Of a stretch of 64,000 bases of DNA, positions 1 to 9,419 are shown one piece after another. Source of the stretch: Ammonifex degensii KC4 (GTDB lineage Bacteria > Bacillota > Desulfotomaculia > Desulfotomaculales > Ammonificaceae); the NCBI RefSeq assembly GCF_000024605.1, contig NC_013385.1:1235501-1299500 (forward strand), given 5' to 3'. Both the position numbers and the translations under genes were made by a program. How positions within the stretch are numbered: position 1 is the first letter of the stretch; each line of letters opens with the position of its first letter. The notes below the pieces were generated by a model. It was given only the letters and a program-made list of their open reading frames with translations. It had not been told where the DNA came from and searched no databases.

Positions 1-442
1 GAAGGCTTCCCGCAGCTATGATGGAGGCTAAAGATACGTAGCGGCCTAAAGCGAAGACGAAAATCCAAACGGCCAGCGCCCCTAAAGTAGCTTTGGGAGC
101 CAGCAGGAGGAAGACGCCAAGCGCGGTAGCCACCATCTTTCCTCCCCGGAAGCGCAGGAAGACCGAGAAGGCATGACCCACCAGGGCTGCAGCTCCAGTC
201 AAAACGGCAGCAGTAGGACCCAGGCGCATTCCCAGGTAAGTGGCCAAAGCACCCTTACCCACATCCCCTATAAAAGCCAAGGTGCCGTAAAGGGGCCCCA
301 GCGTCCGCCACACGTTGGTAGCCCCTATGTTACCGCTGCCTCGCTCGAAGATATTGACTCCCTTGAGCCGTGCCAGCAGGTAACCGGTAGGAAAAGAGCC
401 GATCAAATAAGCCAAAAGTGTAAATCCTAAAAGCTTAAACAT
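1..442 (-). CDS. plsY: PlsY, acyl-phosphate:glycerol-3-phosphate acyltransferase (C-terminus beyond window)
   Basis: Membrane enzyme that moves an acyl group from acyl-phosphate to glycerol-3-phosphate, the first step of phospholipid synthesis. The minus-strand frame starts at ATG 442 and runs off the left edge after about 147 residues. The family loop motif GSGNIGATN is present near residue 37, followed by several hydrophobic segments and a second conserved loop, RGGKMVAT. Most PlsY proteins read GGKGVAT there, so Met replaces the middle Gly. The start overlaps the der stop by 8 bases (ATGTTTAA), which suggests translational coupling. The family call is secure; the missing C-terminus cannot be judged. 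Confidence 0.93.
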   Translation of the reverse strand, partial: MFKLLGFTLLAYLIGSFPTGYLLARLKGVNIFERGSGNIGATNVWRTLGPLYGTLAFIGDVGKGALATYLGMRLGPTAAVLTGAAALVGHAFSVFLRFRGGKMVATALGVFLLLAPKATLGALAVWIFVFALGRYVSLASIIAAGSL

Positions 443-1778
443 GTTTTTCCCTCCTCTTCTTGTGCCGGCGCAGAACGAAGCGTATGGGGGTGCCGGTAAA
501 ATCGAAGGCTGCCCGCAGCTGGTTCTCCAGGTACTTGCGGTAGTAAGGAGTCATGAGCTCCGGGTCGTTCACTTGCAGGAGAAAGACCGGCGGCTCCACC
601 GCCACCTGGTAAGCCCGGTAGATCTCCAGCCGCTTATCCTTCACCCGAGGAGGAGGATTGCGTAGCTGAGCTTCTTCCACAACTTCCCATAGTTCCTGCT
701 CGCGCACCCGGCGGCGAGCGTTGGCCAACGCCCTTTCCACCTCGGTCAACACCTGGGTAACCCCGAACCCCTCCGGAGCCACGGTGAAGACCACCGGAGC
801 ATAGTTGATGAAGTAAAGCTCTCGCCTTAACGCCTCCAGATAGCGGGGGGCGTCCTTCCGGGAAGAAGGCACCAAGTCCCACTTGTTGACCGCTATAACC
901 ACCGCCCGTCCTGCCTCCTCAATAAGACCGGCAATCCTCTTGTCCTGCATGGTCACCCCTTCGGCGCCATCCAGAACCAGAACGGCGACGTGGGCGCGCC
1001 TTAGAGCCTGCCGGGCCCGCAGGCAGCTCTGCCGCTCTGCCTCCTCCTTTATCCGGCTGCGGCGACGCAGCCCTGCCGTGTCGATGAGGATGTAGGGCTG
1101 CCCCTCCCAGGTGAAGAAGGTATCCACCGCGTCGCGGGTGGTACCGGGAATATCGCTGACGATCACCCTTTCCTCTCCCAGGAGGGCGTTCACCAAGGAA
1201 GACTTCCCCACGTTGGGGCGCCCCACGATGGCCACTGCTATGGCCTCGGCCTGTGGTCTTTCCTCTTCCCTATCCTCCGGTGGAAGTCGGTCGATCACCG
1301 CGTCCAGGAGGTCGCCCACATTTAGGCCCTGGGCTGCCGACACGGGTATGGGCTCGGTGCTCAGGCCCAGAGCGTAAAAGTCGGACAGCACCGGCGGAGG
1401 GTCGAACTTGTCCACCTTGTTTACCACCAGCAGGGTGGGTTTCCCCGTCCGCCGTAGCATAGAAGCTATGGCCTGATCCTCGGCAGTAACCCCTGTCTTG
1501 TAGTCCACCACAAAAAGCACGAGATCGGCCTCTTCCAAGGCCTGCTCCACCTGGCGCCTGATGGCCACCTCTAAAGGACTTTCCGGGCTTTCCACCACTC
1601 CCCCGGTGTCCACCAGCACGAATTCGCGCCCGCACCACTCTACTTCCCGGTAGAGGCGGTCGCGGGTCACTCCCGGCTCCTCCTCCACTATAGCTACCCC
1701 TTTTCCCACCAAACGGTTAAAAAGGGTGGACTTGCCTACGTTCGGGCGTCCCACTATCACCACAACGGGTTTTCCCAC
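435..1778 (-). CDS. der: Der (EngA), tandem-GTPase ribosome assembly factor
   Basis: Essential GTPase needed for 50S ribosomal subunit maturation. Two G domains are visible: the first P-loop GRPNVGKST lies about 10 residues in and the second, GRPNVGKSS, near residue 186. Each is followed by a DTxG switch II (DTGG and DTAG) and an NKxD motif. A KH-like C-terminal domain ends in a basic tail. The frame is open further upstream, but the start is placed at GTG 1778 because AAAGGAGG lies about 8 bases before it and the protein then begins right at the first P-loop, as in other Der proteins. It overlaps the end of the upstream DUF512 gene by 22 bases. Length 447 residues is normal. Confidence 0.96.
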   Translation of the reverse strand: MGKPVVVIVGRPNVGKSTLFNRLVGKGVAIVEEEPGVTRDRLYREVEWCGREFVLVDTGGVVESPESPLEVAIRRQVEQALEEADLVLFVVDYKTGVTAEDQAIASMLRRTGKPTLLVVNKVDKFDPPPVLSDFYALGLSTEPIPVSAAQGLNVGDLLDAVIDRLPPEDREEERPQAEAIAVAIVGRPNVGKSSLVNALLGEERVIVSDIPGTTRDAVDTFFTWEGQPYILIDTAGLRRRSRIKEEAERQSCLRARQALRRAHVAVLVLDGAEGVTMQDKRIAGLIEEAGRAVVIAVNKWDLVPSSRKDAPRYLEALRRELYFINYAPVVFTVAPEGFGVTQVLTEVERALANARRRVREQELWEVVEEAQLRNPPPRVKDKRLEIYRAYQVAVEPPVFLLQVNDPELMTPYYRKYLENQLRAAFDFTGTPIRFVLRRHKKRREKHV

Positions 1779-3085
1779 CCTTTCCCGCCTCCTTTCGCCG
1801 CTTCTTGGAAAGTCAACTGCACCAACTCCTCTGGCGTACCAGCAGCTTCTACTCGGCAACCTAGCTCCGCCGCCAGTTCATCCAGAGTAAGATCATCCAG
1901 GAAGAGATGGCCGTCCTTCAGGGCTACCGCAGGCAGCATCACCAGGTCCGGCCGGGGGCGGGAAAGCAAGGCCCGCCTTATGTCCCGGCCGGTTAAAAGC
2001 CCAGCCACGGTCACGGTAGGTCCGAAGAACTCGTTTTCCACCACCACCAGCTCCACTTCTAGCCCCCTTATCTTATTCAAACGGGCTACCACCGGTTCTA
2101 AAAGACCCGCTGCCAGCACCCCGGTGACGATGACCGCCCGGAGGGGCGAGGCTTCCCGGGGAAGGCGGGGCTTCAACTTTTCCCAGCCGGAGAGAAATTG
2201 CCGCGCTAAGCCCACCCCGTTTTCCAGCTGGGGAAATCCCTCATAAGCGGAGGCCGGGGGAAGGGGGCTCCCAGCCAGGAGATAGAGTTCGTCTGCCGCG
2301 TACACCAGCCTCGTCCCCCAGCACCGGTGAAACTTGCGTTGCCACGAATGTATCTTTTCCAGAAGAAGCGCCGCTTCCTCCCGGGAGACTGGGCGCAAAG
2401 GGTAAAGTCCTTGCCGGTAACGGGTAAGCCCCACCGGGACAACGGCAATGGAGGCCACTGCCGGGTAAAGGCTGGCCAAGTCCTCCACTGTGCGCTCAAG
2501 CTCTACCCCGTCGTTAATTCCCGGGCAGAGCACTATCTGGGTGTGTAGGGTTATGCCGCCGGCGGCCAGGAACTTTAACTGCTCCATGATGAGCCCGGCG
2601 CGGGGATTGCCCATGAGCTTGGCTCGTAATTGTGGGTTGGTGGTGTGCACGGATATGTAAAGAGGGCTTAAGCGCTGCTCTACGATGCGCTCAAGATCTT
2701 TCCGGGTGCAGTTGGTTAGAGTAGTGAAGTTTCCTTCCCAGAAGGAAAGGCGATAATCGTCGTCTTTGAAGCTTAAAGTAGGGCGTAGGCCCGGCGGTTG
2801 CTGATCCACAAAACAAAAAAGGCAGCGGTTGGCGCACCGGCGAACAGAACCGAAAGGGTGCGCGAAGTCCAGACCCCAGGGCCGCTCCGGCTCGGGGAGA
2901 CGCAGCACCAGCTCCCGCCCATCGCGCCGCAGGAAAAGCCGGCGGCCGGAAGCGGTGTAAAAGTAAAAGTCGATGATGTCCCGCAGGGTATTCTCGTCCA
3001 CCCGCAAGAGCAAATCCCCGGGTCTCAATCCCAGAAGAGCTCCTTGCCCCTGAGGATCGACCGCTTTGATCTCCAGACCGCGCAA
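1757..3085 (-). CDS. DUF512 / PDZ-containing radical SAM family protein
   Basis: Member of a conserved Firmicutes/cyanobacterial family with an N-terminal PDZ-like segment, a radical-SAM-like region and a DUF512 C-terminus; its reaction is unknown to me. The PDZ part ([12 protein letters not shown]) comes first, then the cluster motif [11 protein letters not shown] at about residue 85 (CX3CX2C type), then the C-terminal domain. The frame is open to 3154, but the longer version would run through a perfect 11-bp terminator hairpin at 3137-3165. TTG 3085, about 12 bases after a GGAGG, is therefore preferred. The gene is in series with der and plsY. Start moderately sure, family call good. Confidence 0.85.
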   Translation of the reverse strand: MRGLEIKAVDPQGQGALLGLRPGDLLLRVDENTLRDIIDFYFYTASGRRLFLRRDGRELVLRLPEPERPWGLDFAHPFGSVRRCANRCLFCFVDQQPPGLRPTLSFKDDDYRLSFWEGNFTTLTNCTRKDLERIVEQRLSPLYISVHTTNPQLRAKLMGNPRAGLIMEQLKFLAAGGITLHTQIVLCPGINDGVELERTVEDLASLYPAVASIAVVPVGLTRYRQGLYPLRPVSREEAALLLEKIHSWQRKFHRCWGTRLVYAADELYLLAGSPLPPASAYEGFPQLENGVGLARQFLSGWEKLKPRLPREASPLRAVIVTGVLAAGLLEPVVARLNKIRGLEVELVVVENEFFGPTVTVAGLLTGRDIRRALLSRPRPDLVMLPAVALKDGHLFLDDLTLDELAAELGCRVEAAGTPEELVQLTFQEAAKGGGKGWENPLW

Positions 3086-3136
3086 AGTGAAAATGTACCT
3101 CCGTTCGCGCTTTCCAATCCCAAAATAACAGAAAAG

Positions 3137-3165
3137 CCCGGGCGAAGCAAACAACTTCGCCCGGG
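3137..3165 (-). terminator. Intrinsic terminator after spoIIP
   Basis: A perfect 11-bp inverted repeat (CCCGGGCGAAG, 7-base loop, CTTCGCCCGGG) is followed on the minus strand by a T-rich stretch (CTTTTCTGTTATTTT). It lies 33 bases beyond the spoIIP stop and separates the DUF1614-spoIIP unit from the DUF512-der-plsY unit. Confidence 0.85.
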
Positions 3166-3197
3166 AGTGTGCATTTGACCTCCTAAGCGTCCGGTTC

Positions 3198-4334
3198 TTA
3201 TTCTTTCTTCTTGCGGAGGCCGAGCTCCCTGGACCAGAAGTGGCGCAGTCTTTCTTTTGCTCCCTGCCAGCTGCCCGTACTCAGGAGGAGGTAGCCTCCC
3301 ACTCCCACCACTACCGCCAGCAGGAGCCAGGCCACAGTTCGCCAAGCTCCGGGCGTGCGCTCCGTCAAGGGACGCTCCCCCTCCGGCAGGTCGGGGCGGG
3401 AACCTTCCAGCCCCAGGACTACCGGTACGGCCTCCGCCAGCAGCATCACTCCCCGTTCCGCTTCCGGCCGGGTCAGCGTGTGGGTGCCACACTCCAGCAA
3501 GAGGGCGGTGGGAGAAAGGTCCTGGTTGTAGTTGCCCCGCCCCAGGTAGATTCCTTTAACCAGTCCCGGGTGCACCCGGTTGGCGTAGCTCATGAGGCGC
3601 TTGGCAAAGTCGAGGTTGGCGCTCATCTTGGGGTTCTGCCGCCCTACCACGATCCGGATCTGTCCCACCGAACTGCCCCTTATATAGGCCCGGTAGAAGT
3701 CGGGGTCAGGAACCCCATCTCTATGGACATCGAAAATGGCCAAGGGACGGCTTTGCAGGAGCCGGGTGGCCGTCTTGCGGGAGCGCACGTAAGCGTAAGC
3801 ATCGTGAGGGTCGTGCGGGGTGACATCGTGGTTAACCCTTACCCCTACCCTTTCGAGCCTCCGGCTGAAACGCGCTCCCACTTTGAGAATGCCTCCCCGG
3901 TAAGGAATGGAAGCGGCTCCGTCGGTGGGAACGTAGGACTCGTCGCTATGGGTATGGTAAATAGCCACCGTGCGGTTAGGTCCCAAGACCGCTGTTGGCA
4001 CGGCTACCTGCTCGAAGTAGGCTTCCCATACCAGAAGATCCCGGTCTCTTCCCAGAAGGCGGGCCTCGGCCACCCTCCCCCGCACCCTCTCTACCCGGTA
4101 ATGCTTTCCTTCAGGGGTGAAGAATTCGTCCCCTGGCGCTACCTCGCGGGCCAGGCGGTCGATTACCCGCCGCTCTTTGTCCACCACCGTAAAAAATTCT
4201 CCTGGGCCGAGCTCTCCGTCATAACTCTCGGTTCGGGAGCTCAAAGCAGGAAGGGATCTCCCGCCCAGCCAGAAGGCGAGGCATATAACCCCCAATACCA
4301 GAGCAATTCCCAGCCAGAGCTTACTCCTGGCCAT
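3198..4334 (-). CDS. spoIIP: SpoIIP-type stage II sporulation protein (peptidoglycan amidase/endopeptidase)
   Basis: SpoIIP, with SpoIID and SpoIIM, degrades septal peptidoglycan during engulfment of the forespore. The protein (378 residues) has an N-terminal membrane segment (residues 5-25), an extracellular domain with the family signature YHTHSDESY near residue 125 that includes the metal-binding His, and a later ECGTHT motif. An additional hydrophobic segment near the C-terminus (about residues 332-352) is followed by a basic tail; a second anchor is uncommon for SpoIIP, so this may be a SpoIIP-like paralogue. The ATG start overlaps the DUF1614 stop by 14 bases, indicating an operon. Confidence 0.85.
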   Translation of the reverse strand: MARSKLWLGIALVLGVICLAFWLGGRSLPALSSRTESYDGELGPGEFFTVVDKERRVIDRLAREVAPGDEFFTPEGKHYRVERVRGRVAEARLLGRDRDLLVWEAYFEQVAVPTAVLGPNRTVAIYHTHSDESYVPTDGAASIPYRGGILKVGARFSRRLERVGVRVNHDVTPHDPHDAYAYVRSRKTATRLLQSRPLAIFDVHRDGVPDPDFYRAYIRGSSVGQIRIVVGRQNPKMSANLDFAKRLMSYANRVHPGLVKGIYLGRGNYNQDLSPTALLLECGTHTLTRPEAERGVMLLAEAVPVVLGLEGSRPDLPEGERPLTERTPGAWRTVAWLLLAVVVGVGGYLLLSTGSWQGAKERLRHFWSRELGLRKKKE

Positions 4335-5022
4335 CCTTTTCCTCCTCTCCAGGCGGGCGCAAATTCTTAAGCAGGGCTAGTGGTCTTCCCTCCGTCTCCG
4401 GCCCTCCTTGCAGGCGCTCGCGCGCCTCGCCCACGAGCTCAGCCAAAAGGACGGCTAATAATCCCGAAAGCACTGTGGCATCGAAGACTCCGCCACCCCC
4501 TAGATTTACGGTAATGGGAGCTCGGCTCTTCAGAACCCAGAAGTAGTGTCCCAGGTCTCCCAGCAATACTCCCAAGGTGGCAGCTACAAAGGCCGCCCGG
4601 CGCGAGCGCCCCATAAGATAGGCCACCGCGGCGGCTACCAGGGGGAAAAGGTAAAGGGGTTCTAGGAAATCGTAGCGTCCCGCCGGCTCCTTTATCCCCC
4701 GCATGAGGTAGGTGCCCAGCAGATAAACTGCCAAACCGGTGACCAAAGCCCCGATAAGCGCCCTTGCCTTCTCCTCTCTAGTCCCGGCTCCGACCACTAA
4801 ATAAATGGCCAACCCTATCGGCACCAGCGTCCCACCCACGTTAAGCGAAAGGTGGGGCAGAAGGGGAAGGTCAATAAGGCTTCCCACGACCATGGCCCCG
4901 ATCATCAAAAGGGCTGCGCGGTCAGAAAGGCGCATCCGGTCCAGCACCCGGTGCCCTATGCCCAGGTAAATAAGCAAGGAAAGCAGGATGAGAAGAAGTA
5001 TTCCTACCGGCATTCGGTCCAT
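4321..5022 (-). CDS. DUF1614 family multi-pass membrane protein
   Basis: Integral membrane protein of 233 residues with about seven hydrophobic segments separated by short loops. Conserved features include a Gly-rich motif after a predicted loop (LNVGGTLVPIGLA near residue 60) and a second Gly/Asp motif (GGGGVFDATVLSG near residue 176), typical of DUF1614 proteins. No function is known to me. It is cotranscribed with spoIIP (14-base overlap), which suggests but does not prove a part in sporulation or envelope remodelling. The C-terminus is charged and probably cytoplasmic. Confidence 0.75.
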   Translation of the reverse strand: MDRMPVGILLLILLSLLIYLGIGHRVLDRMRLSDRAALLMIGAMVVGSLIDLPLLPHLSLNVGGTLVPIGLAIYLVVGAGTREEKARALIGALVTGLAVYLLGTYLMRGIKEPAGRYDFLEPLYLFPLVAAAVAYLMGRSRRAAFVAATLGVLLGDLGHYFWVLKSRAPITVNLGGGGVFDATVLSGLLAVLLAELVGEARERLQGGPETEGRPLALLKNLRPPGEEEKDGQE

Positions 5023-5089
5023 CTTTTCTTCTCCCTCCTCCTCCCAAAGGCTTTCCCGGAAAGAGAGCAGATATGCGCCGAAAAATTAA

Positions 5090-5113
5090 GGGGGGCGAGG
5101 TATCTCGCCCCCC
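5090..5113 (-). terminator. Intrinsic terminator after the chemoreceptor gene
   Basis: Perfect 10-bp stem (GGGGGGCGAG / CTCGCCCCCC) with a 4-base loop. On the minus strand it is followed by TTAATTTTTC. It starts 26 bases after the chemoreceptor stop codon. Confidence 0.88.
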
Positions 5114-5138
5114 TCAAAATCCTGGCTTCTGGCCGGCA

Positions 5139-6710
5139 TTACAGTTTGAAGGCGCGGGTAGAGTCCTTGAGACCGGCGGCTTCGCGGGCTAACTCCTGGG
5201 CCAGCTGGCTTACACGCTCCGACATGCGCCCCAGATCCTGGGAAGAGGTAGCCACATTCTGGGTGGCCTCGCTCGTCTGCTCCACGGCGTGGGCTATTTC
5301 TTTGAGCGCCTGCAGGGTTTCTCCCACGCGACCCAGCACCCCTTTGAGGGACTGGGCAGCCGCGTCCACCGCGTTCACTCCCTCGTGCACCGCACTTGAG
5401 GAGCGGGCGGCAGATTCGGTGACTTCCCGCATGCCCCGCTGGATGTCGGCTACCAGACCGGCTATTTCGGAAGCCGCCCTGGCCGACTGCCCCGCCAGCT
5501 TCCGCACCTCTTCAGCCACCACGGCAAACCCCCGGCCGTGCTCGCCAGCACGGGCCGCCTCTATGGCCGCGTTTAAGGCCAAGAGGTTGGTCTGCTCTGC
5601 TATATCCATGATGGTCTGGGTTATGCGATCAATGAGGGAAGTAGTTTCCTCCTGCTTCTTTACCAGCGCTACCTCCTGATCTACCGCCTGCCTAGCCTCC
5701 CTTATCTTGCGCAGGGCTTCGTCCAGAAGCTGCAGACTCTTGCGGGCCTCTCCTTCTATCCAGTCGGCAGACTCGGCCGCAGCTTGAGCGTTGGCGGCCA
5801 TCTCCTCCGCACTCGCCGAAAGTTCCTGAGCACTGGCCGCTGTGGTTTCCACTGCCGCCGAAGCCTCTTCTGCTGCTGCCGCCAGCTCCTCCGCCCGAGA
5901 GGCTACCCTTCCTGCTGCTTCCTGAGTCTGCTGGGCGAGTTCCCTTAGCCTGGCCACCATCTTTTCTGCCGCCCGGGTGAGCAGGGCCAGGGCCTTAAAA
6001 CGCTGCTTGCCAAAGGTCACCCTCAAGTCTCCGGCCGCCACCTGCTCCAGCGCTGCCGCCGTCTGACGAATGGGGTTGGTAAAGGCGTTGGTGAAAGGTA
6101 TAAGACCAAGGAGGAAAATCAGGATTACCAGGCCACCGCCCAAAGCACTGGTCCAGATGAGTTGCCGGGTAAGGACTCCTACCCTTTCCAGAGGTATTCC
6201 CACAAACCACATCCCTACTACGTTGCCCTGGGTGTCGCGAAGGGGCATGTAGGCGGTAAGGGAGCGCTTGCCAGCAACATCAGCCACCCCGTAGTACTCC
6301 TTACCTTCTTTGAGTACCCTCTCTACCACTTGGGGAGCAGCTTTAGTACCTATAACCCGCTGCCCCGCCTGGTTGCGCACGGTAGTGGCTATGCGGGTAT
6401 CACCCAGGAAAATGGTGGCCTCGCATCCTGAGAGATCTTTGATCTCGTCCACCAACTGGAAGTTGTTGTTAAGCACCGTCCCGCCCTTACAAAGGTACTT
6501 CCCCTCTCGCACTTCCCAATTACCCGGATAGCGCAGGTCGATGAAAGCGTAGCCGAGTTTCAGGGTTTTCGCCAGCCGATCCTGCAAGGTGTCCTGAAGC
6601 TCGCGCCTTCCCTGGTAAACGGCCAGACCGGTGGAGGTACAGACGCTCACCACCAGGCCTAGAGCCAGCAACAAGCGAAGAAGCCGCCTCAAAGAAATCT
6701 CCCGTCCCAA
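5139..6710 (-). CDS. Methyl-accepting chemotaxis protein with a cache-like sensor
   Basis: Transmembrane chemoreceptor of 523 residues that would signal through CheA/CheW. Order: N-terminal membrane segment (residues 8-30), an extracytoplasmic single-cache-like domain (about 31-180, with an RxxxGxRVIGTKA segment), a second membrane segment (about 188-212), a HAMP-like linker, and a long signalling coiled coil whose hairpin tip carries [20 protein letters not shown] near residue 375. The start is TTG 6710, with AGGAGGT nine bases before it. The gene stands alone between terminators, with no other chemotaxis gene in the window. The ligand cannot be deduced. Confidence 0.93.
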   Translation of the reverse strand: MGREISLRRLLRLLLALGLVVSVCTSTGLAVYQGRRELQDTLQDRLAKTLKLGYAFIDLRYPGNWEVREGKYLCKGGTVLNNNFQLVDEIKDLSGCEATIFLGDTRIATTVRNQAGQRVIGTKAAPQVVERVLKEGKEYYGVADVAGKRSLTAYMPLRDTQGNVVGMWFVGIPLERVGVLTRQLIWTSALGGGLVILIFLLGLIPFTNAFTNPIRQTAAALEQVAAGDLRVTFGKQRFKALALLTRAAEKMVARLRELAQQTQEAAGRVASRAEELAAAAEEASAAVETTAASAQELSASAEEMAANAQAAAESADWIEGEARKSLQLLDEALRKIREARQAVDQEVALVKKQEETTSLIDRITQTIMDIAEQTNLLALNAAIEAARAGEHGRGFAVVAEEVRKLAGQSARAASEIAGLVADIQRGMREVTESAARSSSAVHEGVNAVDAAAQSLKGVLGRVGETLQALKEIAHAVEQTSEATQNVATSSQDLGRMSERVSQLAQELAREAAGLKDSTRAFKL

Positions 6711-6728
6711 AATGAACCCACCTCCTAC

Positions 6729-6760
6729 GACCGAAGTCCCCCTGTAGAGGGAAATCGGTC
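6729..6760 (-). other. Leader hairpin upstream of the chemoreceptor
   Basis: An imperfect stem-loop (GACCGA paired with TCGGTC, with an inner TCCC/GGGA stem) lies between tatC and the chemoreceptor start. There is no T-run, so it is not a clear terminator. It could be a processing or leader structure. Confidence 0.3.
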
Positions 6761-6783
6761 CCGGAGGTTAAACCTTTAGCGGG

Positions 6784-7524
6784 TTAACGGGGATTCAGGG
6801 CAGAGCTCGCTTTCTCCTTTTGCCGGGCCATGGCTTTCTCGGTCAGCCGGACTATGAAAACGCTTATCTCATAAAGAAGGTACATGGGGCCGGCCATCAA
6901 AAGGCAGGTAAAGGCGTCAGGGGTGGGGGTAATGGCTGCCGCCAGGATAACGATGACCAGGAAGGCGTATTTACGCTTGGAGGCTAAGAACTTGCTGGAT
7001 ATCAGTTCTAACCTGGCCAGCAGATAGCTTATTAAGGGGAGTTCGAAGATGATGCCAAAAGGTATGAGGAAGTAGATGGTAAAGGAAATGTACTTACCGA
7101 TGGTGAGCATGGGAACGAGGTAGTCGCCGCCGAAGCGCAAAAGAAAAGCCAGCCCGTAGCGGTAAACCCCGAAGAAACCGAAAAGCACCCCGCCTACGAA
7201 GAGGACGAAAGAGCCGAAAACAAAGAGCACAAAATAACGCTTCTCCGTCTCCTCCAGGGCAGGAGCCAGGAAGCTCCACACTTGCCACAGGATAATGGGG
7301 AGGGCCATCAGGAAACCGGAGAAGAGGCAGACCTTGACTATGGTCATGAAGGCTTCGGTGGGGGCGGTAAAGACCACCTTATAACCGGCACTGGTGAGAG
7401 GGCTTAAAAGCAGGGATAAGATCTGCCGATAAAAAATAGCAGCTACCAAAGACAAAGCACCTGTAGCCACAGCGGAGACTATCAGCACCCGCCGCAGTTC
7501 CTCCAGGTGCTCGATTATGGTCAT
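6784..7524 (-). CDS. tatC: TatC, twin-arginine translocase receptor subunit
   Basis: Six-pass membrane protein (246 residues) that binds twin-arginine signal peptides and recruits TatA to export folded proteins. The N-terminus has the family signature HLEELRRVL at residues 5-13, and six hydrophobic segments follow. The family Glu/Pro-rich loops are visible (TAPTEAFM near residue 51 and the ITPTPDAFTCLLMAGPMYLLYE region near residue 195). It lies 55 bases downstream of tatA, forming a minimal TatA-TatC pair, and directly follows a hydrogenase operon whose small subunit carries a twin-arginine signal. Its cargo very likely includes that hydrogenase. Confidence 0.96.
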   Translation of the reverse strand: MTIIEHLEELRRVLIVSAVATGALSLVAAIFYRQILSLLLSPLTSAGYKVVFTAPTEAFMTIVKVCLFSGFLMALPIILWQVWSFLAPALEETEKRYFVLFVFGSFVLFVGGVLFGFFGVYRYGLAFLLRFGGDYLVPMLTIGKYISFTIYFLIPFGIIFELPLISYLLARLELISSKFLASKRKYAFLVIVILAAAITPTPDAFTCLLMAGPMYLLYEISVFIVRLTEKAMARQKEKASSALNPR

Positions 7525-7579
7525 CTCCTTGTCTTTCCTGGTTTTGGTGGTAATAGTACCTCCTCCCCGCGCTCTCGGG

Positions 7580-7792
7580 CTACCCCTTGATGCTCTTGCT
7601 CACCTCTTCTACTTCCTTTTTTACTTCGTCTACGTTGCTCTTCAGGTCGCTTACTATGTCCTGGGTAGATTTGCGGAACTCCCGAATGGTCTTGCCCAGG
7701 GAACGCCCGAGCTCGGGAAGCTTGCTGGGGCCAAAAATGATCAGAGCAATGGCCAGAATGAGTATGATTTCCTGAGGACCCAGTCCGAACAC
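7580..7792 (-). CDS. tatA: TatA/E, pore-forming Tat subunit
   Basis: Small single-span protein (70 residues) that oligomerises to form the Tat translocation pathway. It has one N-terminal membrane helix (residues 5-21) and the conserved FGPSKLPELGRSLG hinge, followed by an amphipathic helix and a short charged tail. The start is GTG 7792 behind GAAGGAGGT. It is the only TatA-like gene in the window and precedes tatC. It is separated from the hydrogenase genes by a terminator, so it probably has its own promoter. Confidence 0.95.
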   Translation of the reverse strand: MFGLGPQEIILILAIALIIFGPSKLPELGRSLGKTIREFRKSTQDIVSDLKSNVDEVKKEVEEVSKSIKG

Positions 7793-7863
7793 GGTACCTT
7801 ACCTCCTTCAAGCCCTCTCAAAAAGTATAGTACAAAGAAGCCTACCCCACCAACCCCAAAATT

Positions 7864-7890
7864 AAGCCCCCTCCCGTGAGGAGGGGGCTT
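7864..7890 (-). terminator. Intrinsic terminator after the hydrogenase operon
   Basis: Perfect 10-bp stem (AAGCCCCCTC / GAGGGGGCTT) with a 7-base loop. On the minus strand it is followed by AATTTT. It lies 7 bases past the TAA at 7897-7899 where the hydrogenase large subunit really ends. This close fit supports readthrough of the internal TGA. Confidence 0.85.
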
Positions 7891-7896
7891 TGGATT

Positions 7897-9342
7897 TTAC
7901 ACGCGCACGACCGTCTTGCGACCCCAGGAGTCCTTCACCTCAACGAGGTGAACGGCACAGCCAATTCAGGGGTCGAAAGATCGAATTACGCGCACCACCT
8001 CAATGGGATTTTCCAGATCCTTGACCGGTGTGCCTACCAAGGCCTGTTCGATGGGTCCGCGCTGCCCCTTGTCGTCGCGGGGGCTGGCGTTCCAGATGGT
8101 GGCCGAAACCACCTGATAGTTGCGGATGCGGTAGTCCTTGATCTCTATCCAGTGGCCGATGGCACCCCGCGGCGCTTCCCAGAGCCCCATGCCTCTAGCC
8201 TCGCGCGGAACCTCACATGGCTTCATAGTGGGCTCGCCCGGACGAAGCTGGTCGAGCCACTCCACCATAGCATGGGCCACCATCCGGCACTCGATAGCCC
8301 GTGCCAGGTGGCGCCCCATGGTGGAAAAGGCCTTTTCTCCTAGGCTGTACACTTCCGGCACGCGGTTTACCCACATGCGCGCCAGCGGTCCAACTTCCAC
8401 CGGATAGCCTTGGTAGCGGGGAGCTTTGATCCAGGAATAGGCTTCTGCCTTGCGCGGCTGGGGTTCCGTCTTACCCTCCGCCGGGTTAAGCCCGCTGGTA
8501 TCGTTGCGGTACCAGGAATATTTAACATCCTCCGTGATCTTGGCGGGATCTACCGGGATGAATTTGCCGTTGGCGTAAGCCCCCCGCTTGATGAGCATCT
8601 TCTGGCCCGTCGGATCGGGCTCGTCGGTCAAGGGGAAAATTCCGAAAGCTAGAGCGTTCTGATATCCCCGACCTATATCGTAGTAGTCCTTGTAAACTTC
8701 GCCTATAGCTATCACATCGGGGACATAGACGTTGTCGATAAAGTCGATGAGCTCTTTTAAGTAGCTCCGGAACTGGTCAATGCTTTCCTTGGTCACCTTT
8801 TCGGTAATCCCGCCGGGGATTATAACCGTGATGTGCGGCATCTTTGCTCCGTAGATCGCCAACATTTCCTGGGCCTTCCGGCGCATGTTCAAGGCCTCGA
8901 GGTAGTGCTCCACCGCAGCCTTATTGACCTCTGGTGGCAGGCGGTAGTCTCCTTCGTACCGGGGAACGAAAGGAGGAACATCGGGCCCCTTCACGTAGTC
9001 CAGGGCAGCCAAGGTGTAAAAGTGCAGGATGTGGGATTGGATATAGTTGGCTCCCTGGATGAGGTTCCGGGTGATACGGCCGTTGGTGGGAACTTCGGCT
9101 TTAAAGGCGTCGTCCAGGCAACGAGCCGAGGCCATGGAGTGAGCTATAGGGCATACACCACAGATACGCTGGGTGATGTGCTGGGCATCGCGCGGATCCC
9201 GTCCCTGGAGAATGATTTCGAAGCCACGGAAAAGAGTCCCGGAAGAACGTGCATCGACTACTTTACCGCCGTCGACGTCCACCTCGATCTTCAGGTGCCC
9301 TTCGATTCGAGTAACAGGATCGATGACCACCTTCTTGGGCAA
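7897..9342 (-). CDS. hysA: [NiFeSe] hydrogenase large subunit, selenocysteine at an in-frame TGA
   Basis: Catalytic subunit of a periplasmic uptake hydrogenase that oxidises H2. The N-terminal Ni ligands are RICGVCPIAH (Cys61, Cys64). After SFDP the frame meets TGA at 7966-7968, exactly where the first Cys of the C-terminal DPCxxCxxH motif should be. Reading on gives Sec459-Ile-Gly-Cys462-Ala-Val-His465 and 16 further residues to TAA (7897-7899), for 481 residues. An 8-bp hairpin starts 13 bases after the TGA, as in bacterial SECIS elements. The tail after His465 would be removed by the protease encoded upstream. The start is TTG 9342 after a G-rich SD. A conventional annotation would end the gene at the TGA and lose two active-site ligands. 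Confidence 0.95.
7934..7952 (-). promoter_or_regulatory. Bacterial SECIS-like hairpin
   Basis: Minus-strand TTCACCTC-GTT-GAGGTGAA forms a perfect 8-bp stem with a GU-containing apical loop. It begins 13 bases after the TGA at 7966-7968, inside the coding sequence. This matches the position and loop type expected for SelB binding and selenocysteine insertion. Confidence 0.85.
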
Positions 9343-9419
9343 TTCGTTATCCCCCCTTGCTTCCGCCTTACCCTCTCACCCTGTCCCTTCGGGGGACGGG
9401 CTTCTCTTATATCTCCTGG

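Noticed and set aside
3240-4370. A 376-codon plus-strand frame opposite spoIIP
   Set aside because: It lies entirely over spoIIP, has low-complexity Gly/Arg/Pro content and no family signature; it reflects the GC-rich complement.
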